Assembly: GCF_029263155.1 (NCBI RefSeq)
Contig: NZ_JAJCYB010000121.1
Location: 1-49,897 of the forward strand
Direction of reading: 5' to 3'
DNA length: 49,897 bases
Source: Pseudonocardia sp.
GTDB lineage: Bacteria > Actinomycetota > Actinomycetes > Mycobacteriales > Pseudonocardiaceae
Below, piece after piece: positions 1-7,437 of this stretch. A model generated the notes under the pieces. That model had not been told where the DNA came from, did no database searches, and saw only the letters and a program-made list of their open reading frames with translations. How positions within the stretch are numbered: the first letter of the stretch is position 1; each line of letters starts with the position of its first letter. Made by a program: the position numbers and the translations under genes.

Positions 1-132
1 ATCCGATACCCGAGGGCGGCGTAACCATGTCCAGAAGATCGTCGGTAAGCCGTATGCGGGAAAACCGCACGTACGGATTGAAAGGGGGATGGGGAAACAG
101 GACCGCTACGCGGTCCCTGCGCCCCTGACTAC
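1..132 (+). mobile_element. Group II intron, 3' end (domains V and VI)
   Basis: Positions 47-79 fold as group II intron domain V. They contain the catalytic AGC triad (48-50), a lower stem CCGTA/TACGG with a two-base bulge, an upper stem TGCGG/CCGCA and a GAAA-type loop. A second hairpin follows at about 84-126, with an inner stem GGACCGC/GCGGTCC, and fits domain VI. The 3' splice boundary is placed near 130-132, where the hydrolase exon resumes, and is approximate. The reverse transcriptase/maturase would lie upstream of the window and is not seen. Domain V is read directly; domain VI and the boundary are less certain. Confidence 0.85.
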
Positions 133-340
133 CAATGACGACGTCGGCTCGGTGCGCGGGGAGACCACCTGGACGATGGGTTTCGGCCGCGCCGACTGGC
201 GGGTCGAGACCGTCGGGCGGACCGTGCTCACCTCGACCCCCACCGACTTCCACCTCTACGCCCAGCTCGACGCGTACGAGGGAGCGCAGCGGGTCTTCGC
301 GCACAGCTGGCGCGAGACGATCCCGCGCGACCACGTCTGA
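133..340 (+). pseudogene. CocE/NonD-type hydrolase, C-terminal exon split by intron
   Basis: The frame after the intron gives about 68 residues ending in IPRDHV. It resembles the C-terminal beta-sandwich (X-Pro dipeptidyl-peptidase C-terminal domain) of CocE/NonD-family serine hydrolases: a DWR motif, then TSTPTDF, a DAYEG turn, and a final W-ETIPRD segment. The catalytic alpha/beta-hydrolase part must lie upstream of the intron, outside the window. Intron and gene have the same orientation, so RNA splicing could restore the reading frame. Whether this is a dead gene or a spliced one cannot be decided here. Family assignment is by pattern recognition of a short segment. Confidence 0.6.
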
Positions 341-410
341 CGACGGACCCGGCCCGCCTGACGATGGCCTGACGGCCGCATACCGGGCCCACCACCGGGT
401 AGCCGGACGG

Positions 411-1139
411 ATGCACGCGATCACCTGGGGCCCGACCGGGCCGCCGCCCTGCGACGTGTGGCGGGCCGCGTCCGTCGTCGACGGGGCGGACGGGCCGTGG
501 GCCGAGCGCCTGCCGGACGTCGCGCCGATCCGGATCCGGCGCGGCCCGCGGGTGGTCGTCGTGTCCGCGCACCTGGACGAGGAGCTGTGCGCGGCGGGCG
601 GGCTGCTGGTCCGCCTGGCCGCGGCCGGCCCGACCGTGGACGTGCTGGAGGTGACCGGGCACGACGGCGCCCCGCACGGAGCGGTCGACGACACCACCGC
701 GCGGGAGCTGGCCCGCCGCCGCTCCGGACAGGACCGACGGTTGCGGCTGCTGGGGCTGGGGCCGGTACGCCGTTCCCGGCTGGCGCTCACCGCGCCCCAT
801 CACGGCCACGGGGAGACGGACGTGGTCGCCGCCCTGAGCGAGCTGATCGGGCACGATCCAGATCCGGGCCGGCTGATCTGCGTGGCGCCGTGGCAGCACG
901 ACGGGCATCCCGATCACGACATCGTCGGGCGCGCGGCCGAGCTGGTCTGCCACGCCTACCGGGTGCGGCTGGTCCGCTACCTCGTCACCGCGGGGGACCG
1001 GTGCCCGGACCTGCCCTGGGACCGGGTCCGGCGGTTGCGGCTGCCCGACCGGGTCCGGCTCGCGAAGCAGTCCGCCCTGCCACGGCATCCGGGCGGCTCG
1101 GCCTGCGCGGTGGCGACCCACGAGGTCTTCCTCGTCTAG
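411..1139 (+). CDS. PIG-L (LmbE-like) family deacetylase
   Basis: This 242-residue protein has the core of PIG-L zinc-dependent N-acetyl-sugar deacetylases, a Rossmann-like fold that uses Zn2+ to remove an acetyl group from GlcNAc-type substrates (MshB in mycothiol synthesis is a relative). The first metal motif, normally AHPDDE, reads SAHLDEE near residue 53. The second, HPDHD, is intact near residue 170. The ATG at 411 begins the conserved part without running back over the hydrolase end. The changed first motif (Pro to Leu, second Asp to Glu) may alter metal binding. The substrate is unknown. It stands alone after the intron-split gene. Confidence 0.75.
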   Translation: MHAITWGPTGPPPCDVWRAASVVDGADGPWAERLPDVAPIRIRRGPRVVVVSAHLDEELCAAGGLLVRLAAAGPTVDVLEVTGHDGAPHGAVDDTTARELARRRSGQDRRLRLLGLGPVRRSRLALTAPHHGHGETDVVAALSELIGHDPDPGRLICVAPWQHDGHPDHDIVGRAAELVCHAYRVRLVRYLVTAGDRCPDLPWDRVRRLRLPDRVRLAKQSALPRHPGGSACAVATHEVFLV

Positions 1140-1189
1140 CGCGTAGCTCGGACGAGCCGACAACGGCAACGGAGAACCAGGAGGATCAG

Positions 1190-1444
1190 ATGCCAGAGCG
1201 CGACGAGCGGTACGACCGGTCACGGCCGTTCCCCACCGGATCCGGGGGCTCGGTCCCGCCGGACGACGACTGGCAGGCGATCGTCGAGGGCGAGCAGCGA
1301 CATGCGGCGACGACCACGTTCCCGCTGTGGAGCGGGATCGTGGTGCTCGCCGGGATGATGCTGTGGACGCTCGGGCCGTGGGTGGGTGGTGCCGCGCTGG
1401 TGATCGCGGCGATGCTGTGGTCCAACCGGAGGGCGGACTCGTGA
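1190..1444 (+). CDS. Small membrane protein
   Basis: An 84-residue protein with a charged, Pro/Gly-rich N-terminal half and a hydrophobic C-terminal half (about residues 47-78) that can form one long or two short membrane helices, ending in NRRADS. An AGGAGG ribosome binding site ends 5 bases before the ATG at 1190, which fixes the start. No family is recognised. Codon use is typical of the chromosome. It follows the PIG-L gene by 50 bases in the same direction, so co-transcription is possible. Confidence 0.7.
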   Translation: MPERDERYDRSRPFPTGSGGSVPPDDDWQAIVEGEQRHAATTTFPLWSGIVVLAGMMLWTLGPWVGGAALVIAAMLWSNRRADS

Positions 1445-1524
1445 TGCTGGGCGCGGCCCAGGTCGGCGAACAGCCCGCCCGACAGCCCGGTGGCTCCATC
1501 CGCCGTGGCGCAGGCGGTGCCGCG

Positions 1525-1815
1525 CTACCGGCGGCCGCGGGTCCCGCCGAGCCGGCGCCCGCGGCGCCGGTGCGCCACCGCCAGCCCGAACGCCCCGGCC
1601 GAGGCCAGCGCGACCAGCGCGAACAGGACCGCCAGCACCCAGGACCCGAGCCCGACGAACACCACCGTCACCAGCACGCAGAGCACGGTGGCGATCGCGG
1701 CGATCCCGGCGTGCAGCTTCAGGCCCTGCTGCCCGTCCGCCGAACTCTCCGGCGCGCCTCCGACCCCCGGTACGGGGGGATCGGCCCGGCCGTGCTCATC
1801 ACCTGTGGACGTCAT
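1525..1815 (-). CDS. Small two-helix membrane protein
   Basis: A 96-residue protein: a polar N-terminus of about 30 residues, then two hydrophobic helices (about residues 33-56 and 59-81) separated by GSW, and an Arg/Gly-rich tail. The layout is typical of small actinobacterial inner-membrane proteins of unknown role. The start is the ATG at 1815. It converges with the small membrane gene ending at 1444. Positions 1816-2097, between this start and the next gene, show no coding or structural signal I can support. Confidence 0.6.
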   Translation of the reverse strand: MTSTGDEHGRADPPVPGVGGAPESSADGQQGLKLHAGIAAIATVLCVLVTVVFVGLGSWVLAVLFALVALASAGAFGLAVAHRRRGRRLGGTRGRR

Positions 1816-2097
1816 GGCACCGGGTACCCGGGCGCGGCAGGGTTCTCACTCGCGCCGCCGCACGATCGACCACATCCATCGCGGCGCCGACGGCCGCTAC
1901 CGCGACGCCGCGAATGGGGATCCTCCAACCCGAGCGCCTGGACCCGGAGCGGTCCCGCGCGTAGCGTCGGCCCCTCGGCCGCCCGGGACTCCTCCCGTCC
2001 CGCACGCCGTGTCCGGCACCTGAGACGGATGTGCGCCCGGACCGGTATCCCGGCGGCCCCGCTCGGCCTACCGCGCCCGGCGCGTCAGGGAGTTCCG

Positions 2098-2220
2098 ATG
2101 TCCGACAAGTCGCCCCGCCAGTCCGCGAGCAAGAAGTCCGGCAAGTCCATCAAGGAGAAGCGCGCCGAGAAGAGGGACAAGAAGGACGGCGGCTCCGGCG
2201 GCATCATCACCGGGAAGTAG
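2098..2220 (+). CDS. Conserved 40-residue lysine-rich protein
   Basis: A very small basic protein beginning MSDKSPRQSASKKSGKS, followed by a KEKRAEKR stretch and a Gly-rich end. This N-terminal pattern recurs in short uncharacterised actinobacterial proteins, including mycobacterial ones. Nearly a third of its residues are Lys or Arg, which suggests nucleic-acid or ribosome contact, but that is inference. A purine-rich CAGGGAG precedes the ATG. Its last 14 bases overlap the end of the convergent oxidoreductase gene. Confidence 0.7.
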   Translation: MSDKSPRQSASKKSGKSIKEKRAEKRDKKDGGSGGIITGK

Positions 2221-3208
2221 GGCCCACCCGCAGCACCGGCTTGCCCGGCGTCCGGTCCGGTGAGTCGACGTAGGCGTGCGCGGTGGCGACGTCGTCGAAC
2301 GCGAAGACCCGGTCGACCGACGGCGTCAGCGCGCCCGACGCCAGTCCGGCGCGCACGAAGTGCTCGGCGCGCCGCAGGGCGGCGGGGTCCCCGGTGATCT
2401 CGAAGACGGTGTAGCGGCGCATCCACACCGGCGCGTGGCGGCCGCCGGGCAGCGGAGTGGGCTCGCCGGAGAGCCCGCCGTGCACGATCACGGTGGCCCC
2501 GCGCGCGCACGCCCGCACGAGCTCCGCGACCCGGGGGCCGCCGACGGCGTCGAGGACGAGATCGGCGCCCGCCCCTCCGGTGGCGTCGCGCAGCACGGGG
2601 GCCAGGTCGGACCCGTCGTCGACGAGGACGGCCGCCGCACCGGCGTCGCGCAGGGCGTCCCGGCCGGTCGCCGCGGTGACGGTGGCGATCGGGAGCGCCC
2701 CGAGGTGGCGCAGCACCTGCACCGCCGCGAGCCCGATGCTGTTGGCCGCCGCGGTGACGACGACGTGGTCGCCCGGGCGCACCCGCACGGTCTCCTGCAC
2801 CATCCCGTACACGGTGACGTAGGGCATCCAGATCGCCGCACCCGTCACCGCGTCCATCCCGGGCGGCCTGGCCAGCAGCGCCGCGGCCGGGACCACGGCC
2901 TCCTCCGCGTAGACCGGGTAGTCGTTCTGCGAGAACGCCGGGACGACGCAGACGGGGTCGCCCGGTCGCCAGCGCTGCACGTCCGGGCCGGTCTCCAGCA
3001 CCTCGCCCGCCGCCTCGGACCCGAGCCCGGCGGGCAGGACCGGCTCCTCCAGGTAGGTGCCGCGCCGGAAGTTGACCTCCGCGCGGTTGAGCCCGATGGC
3101 GTCGACCCGGATCCGCACCTCGCCCGGACCGGGTGTCCGGACCGGCAGGTCCTCGATGCGCAGCACCTCCGGCCCGCCGGTCTCGTGGAACCTGATCGTC
3201 CGCGCCAT
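2207..3208 (-). CDS. Zinc-independent MDR oxidoreductase (quinone oxidoreductase-like)
   Basis: A 333-residue medium-chain dehydrogenase/reductase. The N-terminal GroES-like domain begins with the FHETGGPEVL pattern of NADPH:quinone oxidoreductases. A Rossmann domain follows, with VVVTAAANSIGLAAVQ at about residues 148-163 as the nucleotide-binding segment. Structural zinc cysteines are absent, as in the QOR branch, so it probably reduces quinones or enones with NADPH. Length is normal. It is read leftward just after the TetR gene and may be regulated with it. Substrate is unknown. Confidence 0.85.
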   Translation of the reverse strand: MARTIRFHETGGPEVLRIEDLPVRTPGPGEVRIRVDAIGLNRAEVNFRRGTYLEEPVLPAGLGSEAAGEVLETGPDVQRWRPGDPVCVVPAFSQNDYPVYAEEAVVPAAALLARPPGMDAVTGAAIWMPYVTVYGMVQETVRVRPGDHVVVTAAANSIGLAAVQVLRHLGALPIATVTAATGRDALRDAGAAAVLVDDGSDLAPVLRDATGGAGADLVLDAVGGPRVAELVRACARGATVIVHGGLSGEPTPLPGGRHAPVWMRRYTVFEITGDPAALRRAEHFVRAGLASGALTPSVDRVFAFDDVATAHAYVDSPDRTPGKPVLRVGPTSR

Positions 3209-3294
3209 GCGGGCACTCTACGGCCGGCCGGCGGCGATCCCGTCCGGGAACACGTACCGCAGCGAGATCCGGTCCGGGACCAGCGGGTCGCCGA

Positions 3295-3897
3295 TCACGG
3301 CAGCAGGCGGCCGAGGAGGTCGAGCGCCCGGTCGTGCAGGTCGGTGGCGGCCGTCGGCGAGCCGGCGAAGTGCTGGAGCAGGGCCTGCTGGAACAGTCCG
3401 TCGAACATCGCGTAGGTCATGGCGGGCGGGGTGGGCACCGGCTCGCCCCGTAGCTCGCCGTAGCGGCTGACGATACGCCAGACCATGCGCTCCAGCGTGG
3501 CGTCGATGTCGAGGACGTCGGCGCGGAACGACTCCTCGAACAGGGCCTGCGAGCGCAGGTCGTACCAGAGGCGGTGCATCCGGGCGTCCTCGACGAGCGT
3601 GGCGACGAGGCCGTCCGCGAAGCCCCCGGCGAGGTCCTCGGGCGTGGTGGCGGTGGTGACGATCTGGTCGTAGCGCAGCACGCAGGTCGCCTTGTACTGC
3701 CGCACGCAGTAGGTGATCAGGTCGACCTTGTCGCGGAAGTAGTAGTGCAGCACGCCGTGGCTGAACGCCGAGTTCTGGGCGATCTCGCGCAGGCTCGTGC
3801 GGGCGTAGCCGAGCTCGGACAGCGTGGTGAGCGCCGCGTCCGCGAGCTCGCGGCGGCGTTCCTCGAACTTGTCGGAGGCACGAACGGCTGTGGCCAT
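3295..3897 (-). CDS. TetR-family transcriptional regulator
   Basis: This 200-residue protein has an N-terminal TetR helix-turn-helix at about residues 12-57 (TSLREIAQNSAFSHGVLHYYF). The variable C-terminal domain presumably binds a ligand. It is divergent from the SDR + acyl-CoA ligase operon, with a 120-base gap holding a TTGAC palindrome, so it most likely represses that operon and senses an acyl or aromatic intermediate. The stop overlaps a GTG in GTGA that opens a further 26-codon frame to 3218; I cannot say whether that is translated. Ligand unknown. Confidence 0.85.
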   Translation of the reverse strand: MATAVRASDKFEERRRELADAALTTLSELGYARTSLREIAQNSAFSHGVLHYYFRDKVDLITYCVRQYKATCVLRYDQIVTTATTPEDLAGGFADGLVATLVEDARMHRLWYDLRSQALFEESFRADVLDIDATLERMVWRIVSRYGELRGEPVPTPPAMTYAMFDGLFQQALLQHFAGSPTAATDLHDRALDLLGRLLP

Positions 3898-3952
3898 GGC
3901 GAGTGGACCCTACCCGAACCGGCGGTCGTCTGGACGGATGTCCAAGAAAGTC

Positions 3953-3982
3953 TTGACAGTCGTCAAACACCACTTCTACGTT
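3953..3982 (+). promoter_or_regulatory. Promoter with palindromic operator for SDR-ligase operon
   Basis: TTGACAGTCGTCAA (3953-3966) is an inverted repeat, TTGAC-4-GTCAA, that also supplies a consensus -35 (TTGACA). A plausible -10, TACGTT, lies at 3977-3982 with an 18-base spacer. An operator overlapping the -35 is the usual arrangement for TetR repression. The regulator gene starts 56 bases to the left. Assignment of operator to regulator is inference. Confidence 0.55.
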
Positions 3983-4019
3983 GTGATCCGCATCATCGAG
4001 GATGACGAGAGGCGAGCGC

Positions 4020-4811
4020 ATGACGCAGTTCGATCTGACCGGGAGGCGCGCGCTGGTCACCGGCGGCGCCCGGGGGCTGGGCGCCGGGATGGCGCAGGCG
4101 CTGACCGCGGCGGGAGCGCGGGTGATGCTCGCCGACGTGCTCAAGGACACCGGTGAGCAGACCGCGGCCGGTATGGAGGGGGCCGGTTTCGTGCCCCTCG
4201 ACGTCACCGACGACGCGGCCTGGGAGGCCGCGATCGCGCATACCGTCGCCGAGTTCGGCGGGCTCGACATCGTCGTCAACAACGCGGGCATCGAGGTCAC
4301 GCAGCTCATCGTCGACACCGATCCCGACGACGTCCGCAAGATGCTCGACGTCAACATCGTCGGCACCATGCTGGGCATCAAGCACGGCCTGCGCGCCATG
4401 CGACCCGGCGGCGCGGCCGGCAACGGCGGCTCGATCATCAACATCTCGTCGGTGGCCGCCACCATCGCGTTCCCCGCCATCGCGGGGTACTCCGCCACCA
4501 AGGCGGGTGTCGACCGGCTCACCCGCGTCGCCGCGATGGAGGCCGGCAAGCTCGGCTACGGCGTGCGCGTCAACTGCGTCTACCCGGGCCTGGTCGCCAC
4601 CGACATGGGCATGAAGCTCGCGGTCGAGACCTCGGGGCTGGGGCTGTTCGAGAGCCCCGAGGCCGCCGTCGGTGCGGTCATCGAGCTCACGCCGTCGGGT
4701 CGCCTCGGCGAGGTCGCCGACATGGCCGACGCCGTGGTGTTCCTCGCCTCCGACGCCTCGAGGTTCGTCAACGGGATCGGCCTGCCGGTCGACGGCGGTA
4801 TGGGGATGTGA
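4020..4811 (+). CDS. SDR-family oxidoreductase
   Basis: A 263-residue classical short-chain dehydrogenase: cofactor motif TGGARGLG at residues 14-21, NNAG at 87-90, catalytic Ser at 143-144 and YSATK at 157-161. The Asp after the second beta strand (LADV) suggests NAD(H) preference. I chose the ATG at 4020 over the in-frame ATG at 4002 because GAGAGG lies just upstream of it. The gene overlaps the following ligase by GTGA, so the two are translationally coupled. It probably oxidises a hydroxyl on an acyl chain or alicyclic compound; the substrate is unknown. Confidence 0.85.
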   Translation: MTQFDLTGRRALVTGGARGLGAGMAQALTAAGARVMLADVLKDTGEQTAAGMEGAGFVPLDVTDDAAWEAAIAHTVAEFGGLDIVVNNAGIEVTQLIVDTDPDDVRKMLDVNIVGTMLGIKHGLRAMRPGGAAGNGGSIINISSVAATIAFPAIAGYSATKAGVDRLTRVAAMEAGKLGYGVRVNCVYPGLVATDMGMKLAVETSGLGLFESPEAAVGAVIELTPSGRLGEVADMADAVVFLASDASRFVNGIGLPVDGGMGM

Positions 4812-6307
4812 GTCTCACCCAGTACCTGGACAAGGGGGCGTCGCTCGGCCGCGACGCCCCCTGTCTGGTCACCGACTCCGTGGCGCTGACCTACGGCGAC
4901 GTGCAGGACCACAGCCACGCCGTCGCCCGGGCGCTCGCGCGCTCGGGCGTGGCGGCGGGGGACAAGGTCGGCATCCTGTCCGGCAACGACCCGGTCGCGT
5001 TCGCGACGGTGTTCGGCATCGCCCGCCGCGGCGCGGTGTGGTGCCCGATCAACCCGCGCAACTCCGCGGCCGAGAACGCCGAGCTGCTGGAGCTGTTCGA
5101 CTGCACCTGCCTGATCTACGCGGCGGCGTACGCGCCGCTGGTCGCGGAGATGGAGCTGCCCTCGACCACGGTGCAGGTGTGCCTGGACGATCTCGACGCG
5201 TGGCTCGCAGACGGCGTCGACTTCGACGCGGGCACGACCGACGACACCGTCATGATCGTCGGTACCGGGGGCACGACCGGCCGGCCGAAGGGCGTGCAGC
5301 TCACCGACCGCAACATCGAGACGATGACGGCGCTGACGCTGATGGGCTACCCCTACGAGGGGCGACCGGTCTACCTGGCGATGGCGCCGCTCACGCACGC
5401 CGCCGGCGTGCTCTGCTTCCCGGTGATGGCGCTCGGCGGGCAGGTCGTGATCCTGCCCGGGCCGGATCTCGACGCGTTCCTCGACGTCGTGCCGCGCCGG
5501 CGTGTGACGCACACGTTCCTGCCGCCGACGGTGATCTACATGCTGCTCGCCCACGAGAAGCTGGCGGCAGCGGATCTCTCCTCGTTGCAGTGCTTCTGGT
5601 ACGGCGCCGCGCCCATGTCGCCGGCCCGGCTGGAGCAGGCGCTCACCGCGATCGGGCCGGTGATGGCGCAGCTGTTCGGCCAGTCCGAGGCGCCGATGAT
5701 GGTGTCGATGATGGCGCCGTCCGCCCACTTCCGGCCCGACGGATCCGTCGCCGTCGAGCGGCTGTCGTCGGCCGGGAAGCCCGCACCCCTGGTCACCGTC
5801 GCGATCATGGCGTCGGACGGCACGCTGCTGGGCACGGGCGAGCGCGGCGAGATCGTCGTACGCAGCTCGCTGGTGATGGCCGGGTACTACAAGGACCCGC
5901 AGGCCACGGCGGAGGCGTCGGCGCACGGCTGGCACCACACCGGCGACATCGGCTACCTCGACGACGACGGCTACCTCTACATCGTCGACCGCGCCAAGGA
6001 CATGGTCATCACCGGCGGGTTCAACGTGTTCTCCGCGGAGGTGGAGCAGGCGCTGATGGAGCACCCGGCCGTGCGCGACTGTGCGGTGGTGGGGCTTCCG
6101 GACGAGAAGTGGGGCGAGCGGGTCACCGCGGTGGTGCAGCTCCGACCCGGGGCGGCGGCGACGGAACCGGAGCTGCGCGCGTTCGTCAAGGAACGGATCG
6201 GCGGCGTGAAGGCGCCCAAGCAGGTGGAGTTCTGGCCCGACCTGCCCCGGTCGAAGGTGGGCAAGGTGCTCAAGACCGACATCCGGGCGCACCTGCAGGG
6301 AACCTAG
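4808..6307 (+). CDS. ANL-superfamily acyl-CoA ligase (AMP-forming)
   Basis: This 499-residue acid-CoA ligase has the P-loop signature GTGGTTGRPKG at residues 152-162, the adenylate-site motif YGAAPM near 265, the hinge region GDIGYLDDDGYLYIVDR near 385 and the catalytic lysine near the C-terminus (RSKVGKVLK). It activates a carboxylic acid to its acyl-AMP and then CoA thioester. It starts with GTG overlapping the SDR stop. Together with the SDR and the divergent TetR gene it suggests a small fatty-acid or alicyclic-acid degradation unit. Chain specificity cannot be told. Confidence 0.88.
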   Translation: MSLTQYLDKGASLGRDAPCLVTDSVALTYGDVQDHSHAVARALARSGVAAGDKVGILSGNDPVAFATVFGIARRGAVWCPINPRNSAAENAELLELFDCTCLIYAAAYAPLVAEMELPSTTVQVCLDDLDAWLADGVDFDAGTTDDTVMIVGTGGTTGRPKGVQLTDRNIETMTALTLMGYPYEGRPVYLAMAPLTHAAGVLCFPVMALGGQVVILPGPDLDAFLDVVPRRRVTHTFLPPTVIYMLLAHEKLAAADLSSLQCFWYGAAPMSPARLEQALTAIGPVMAQLFGQSEAPMMVSMMAPSAHFRPDGSVAVERLSSAGKPAPLVTVAIMASDGTLLGTGERGEIVVRSSLVMAGYYKDPQATAEASAHGWHHTGDIGYLDDDGYLYIVDRAKDMVITGGFNVFSAEVEQALMEHPAVRDCAVVGLPDEKWGERVTAVVQLRPGAAATEPELRAFVKERIGGVKAPKQVEFWPDLPRSKVGKVLKTDIRAHLQGT

Positions 6308-6361
6308 GACCGCCCGCGGCGAGGATCCCGCGCGCGCGACGCGGTTCGCGCGCCGACCTGC

Positions 6362-6391
6362 GTCTCGCGCGCTGCCGGCAGCGCGCGAGAC
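6362..6391. repeat. Perfect 30-bp palindrome, GC-rich
   Basis: Two 15-base arms (GTCTCGCGCGCTGCC and its exact complement) abut with no loop, between the convergent ligase and lipoprotein genes. Flanks at 6329-6350 and 6400-6413 hold further CGCG-rich partial repeats. It may be a bidirectional terminator or a repeat-family member; I see no second copy in the window. Confidence 0.7.
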
Positions 6392-6428
6392 CCTGTCCGG
6401 CGCGCGAGGCGCGGGCCGAGGCGCCCGA

Positions 6429-6944
6429 TCAGAGCAGGTCGCGCACCTGGCGGGCCAGCCGGACCGCCGCCTGCTCGTCGCCCTCGGCGGTGGTGTCGTT
6501 CGTGGCGACCTGCACCAGGCACAGCCGGTCGGCCGCCACGAACTCGACCGCGCCCGCCAGCGCGCGCATGCCGTCACCGAGTGGCTGCTCCGGGCCGAAT
6601 GCGGGGTCCAGCGGGGGCAGCACGCCGGCTGCCGCGGTGCCGGAGCTGCCCACGTCCAGGGTGACCGAGTGGTAGTTCTCGGGGTTCTCCCAGGTGCACC
6701 CGCCTCCGTCCCCGCCCCCGGTGGTCGGGGACGCGCCGCCGTTCGGGCCGATCAGCGCCTCGACCTCGGCCTCGGAGAGCAGGGCGCAGGCGTCGACCGC
6801 GTCGGCCGCCGGTTCCCCGCGGGCCTCCTCGGCCGCCGAGATCACCTCGGGCGTGCCGGAGGCGGGAGCCGCCGGGGCGGGGGCGCCGCAGCCGGTGGCG
6901 GCGAGCAGCACGAGCAGGGAGCAAACGAGGAATGTGCGGGGCAT
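6429..6944 (-). CDS. DUF3558-type lipoprotein
   Basis: This 171-residue exported lipoprotein has a signal peptide at residues 1-18 that ends in a lipobox (LAATGC), followed by a Pro/Ala-rich linker. The mature domain opens with DACALLSEAEVEALIG and a GGCTWENPENY segment, the pattern of the DUF3558 family common in Pseudonocardiaceae and mycobacteria. A conserved Cys pair (DACAL and GGCTW) probably forms a disulfide. The ATG at 6944 is chosen because it begins the signal peptide and has CTGGAG upstream. Function of the family is unknown; it sits on the outer face of the membrane. Confidence 0.82.
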   Translation of the reverse strand: MPRTFLVCSLLVLLAATGCGAPAPAAPASGTPEVISAAEEARGEPAADAVDACALLSEAEVEALIGPNGGASPTTGGGDGGGCTWENPENYHSVTLDVGSSGTAAAGVLPPLDPAFGPEQPLGDGMRALAGAVEFVAADRLCLVQVATNDTTAEGDEQAAVRLARQVRDLL

Positions 6945-6997
6945 GCACTCCAGGAGCCATCGGGGTGGCCGGAAAATACGTGGTCGCCGGGACGGTC

Positions 6998-7345
6998 TCA
7001 CCGACCGGGCCGCCGGGACCCCGCGCAGGCGATGCACGTCTCCGCGGCGGGCAGGGCGTCGAGGCGCTCGGGCGCGATCGGGCGCCCGCAGCGCAGGCAC
7101 CGGCCGTAGGTGCCCGCGGACAGTCGGGCGGCGGCGCGGTCGAGGGCGTCGAGGTCGGCGCGGGCGCCCGCCAGCAGGCCCTGCAGCTGAGCGCGCTCGT
7201 AGCCGATGGTGACGCCCTCGGGATCGTGCTCGTCGTCGTGGGTGGTGAGCGCCTGCTGCTCGGCCAGCGCCGCGACCTGCGCGGCGAGCGAGGCGATCCG
7301 CTCGGCCGTGGCCGCCCGCTCCGCGGCGATCGCGTCCGCACGCAT
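6998..7345 (-). CDS. TraR/DksA-family zinc-finger protein
   Basis: A 115-residue protein with an N-terminal coiled coil (about residues 5-35, Ala/Glu-rich heptads) and a C-terminal four-cysteine finger, CLRC...CIAC, at about 83-107, between which lies GRPIAPERLDALP. This is the DksA/TraR C4 finger arrangement. Proteobacterial DksA binds the RNA polymerase secondary channel; actinobacterial relatives are mostly uncharacterised. It lies between the lipoprotein and the geranylgeranyl reductase, all leftward. Confidence 0.85.
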   Translation of the reverse strand: MRADAIAAERAATAERIASLAAQVAALAEQQALTTHDDEHDPEGVTIGYERAQLQGLLAGARADLDALDRAAARLSAGTYGRCLRCGRPIAPERLDALPAAETCIACAGSRRPGR

Positions 7346-7363
7346 GTGTCCCCACCCCCACCG

Positions 7364-7428
7364 CCGCACGTCGGAGCCACAGTGCTGTTCTGGGGCGCCT
7401 GGACCAGCAGTATGGCTCCGAAGTGCGG
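7364..7428. repeat. Imperfect inverted repeat, family B copy 1
   Basis: Two 24-base arms (7364-7387 and 7405-7428) built on CCGCAC..CGGAGCCA...CTG pair with a few mismatches around a 17-base loop. A second copy is at 30989-31053. It lies between the start of the DksA-type gene and the 3' end of the reductase gene, so it could act as a terminator or processing hairpin. Confidence 0.75.
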
Positions 7429-7437
7429 CGGGTGGGC

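Noticed and set aside
3218..3298. A 26-codon gene overlapping the TetR stop
   Set aside because: GTGA overlap is suggestive, but the peptide matches nothing I know and is too short to support on its own.
4672..6675. Long frames on both strands over the acyl-CoA ligase
   Set aside because: No domain pattern and no ribosome binding sites; the ligase has all its signatures in its own frame.
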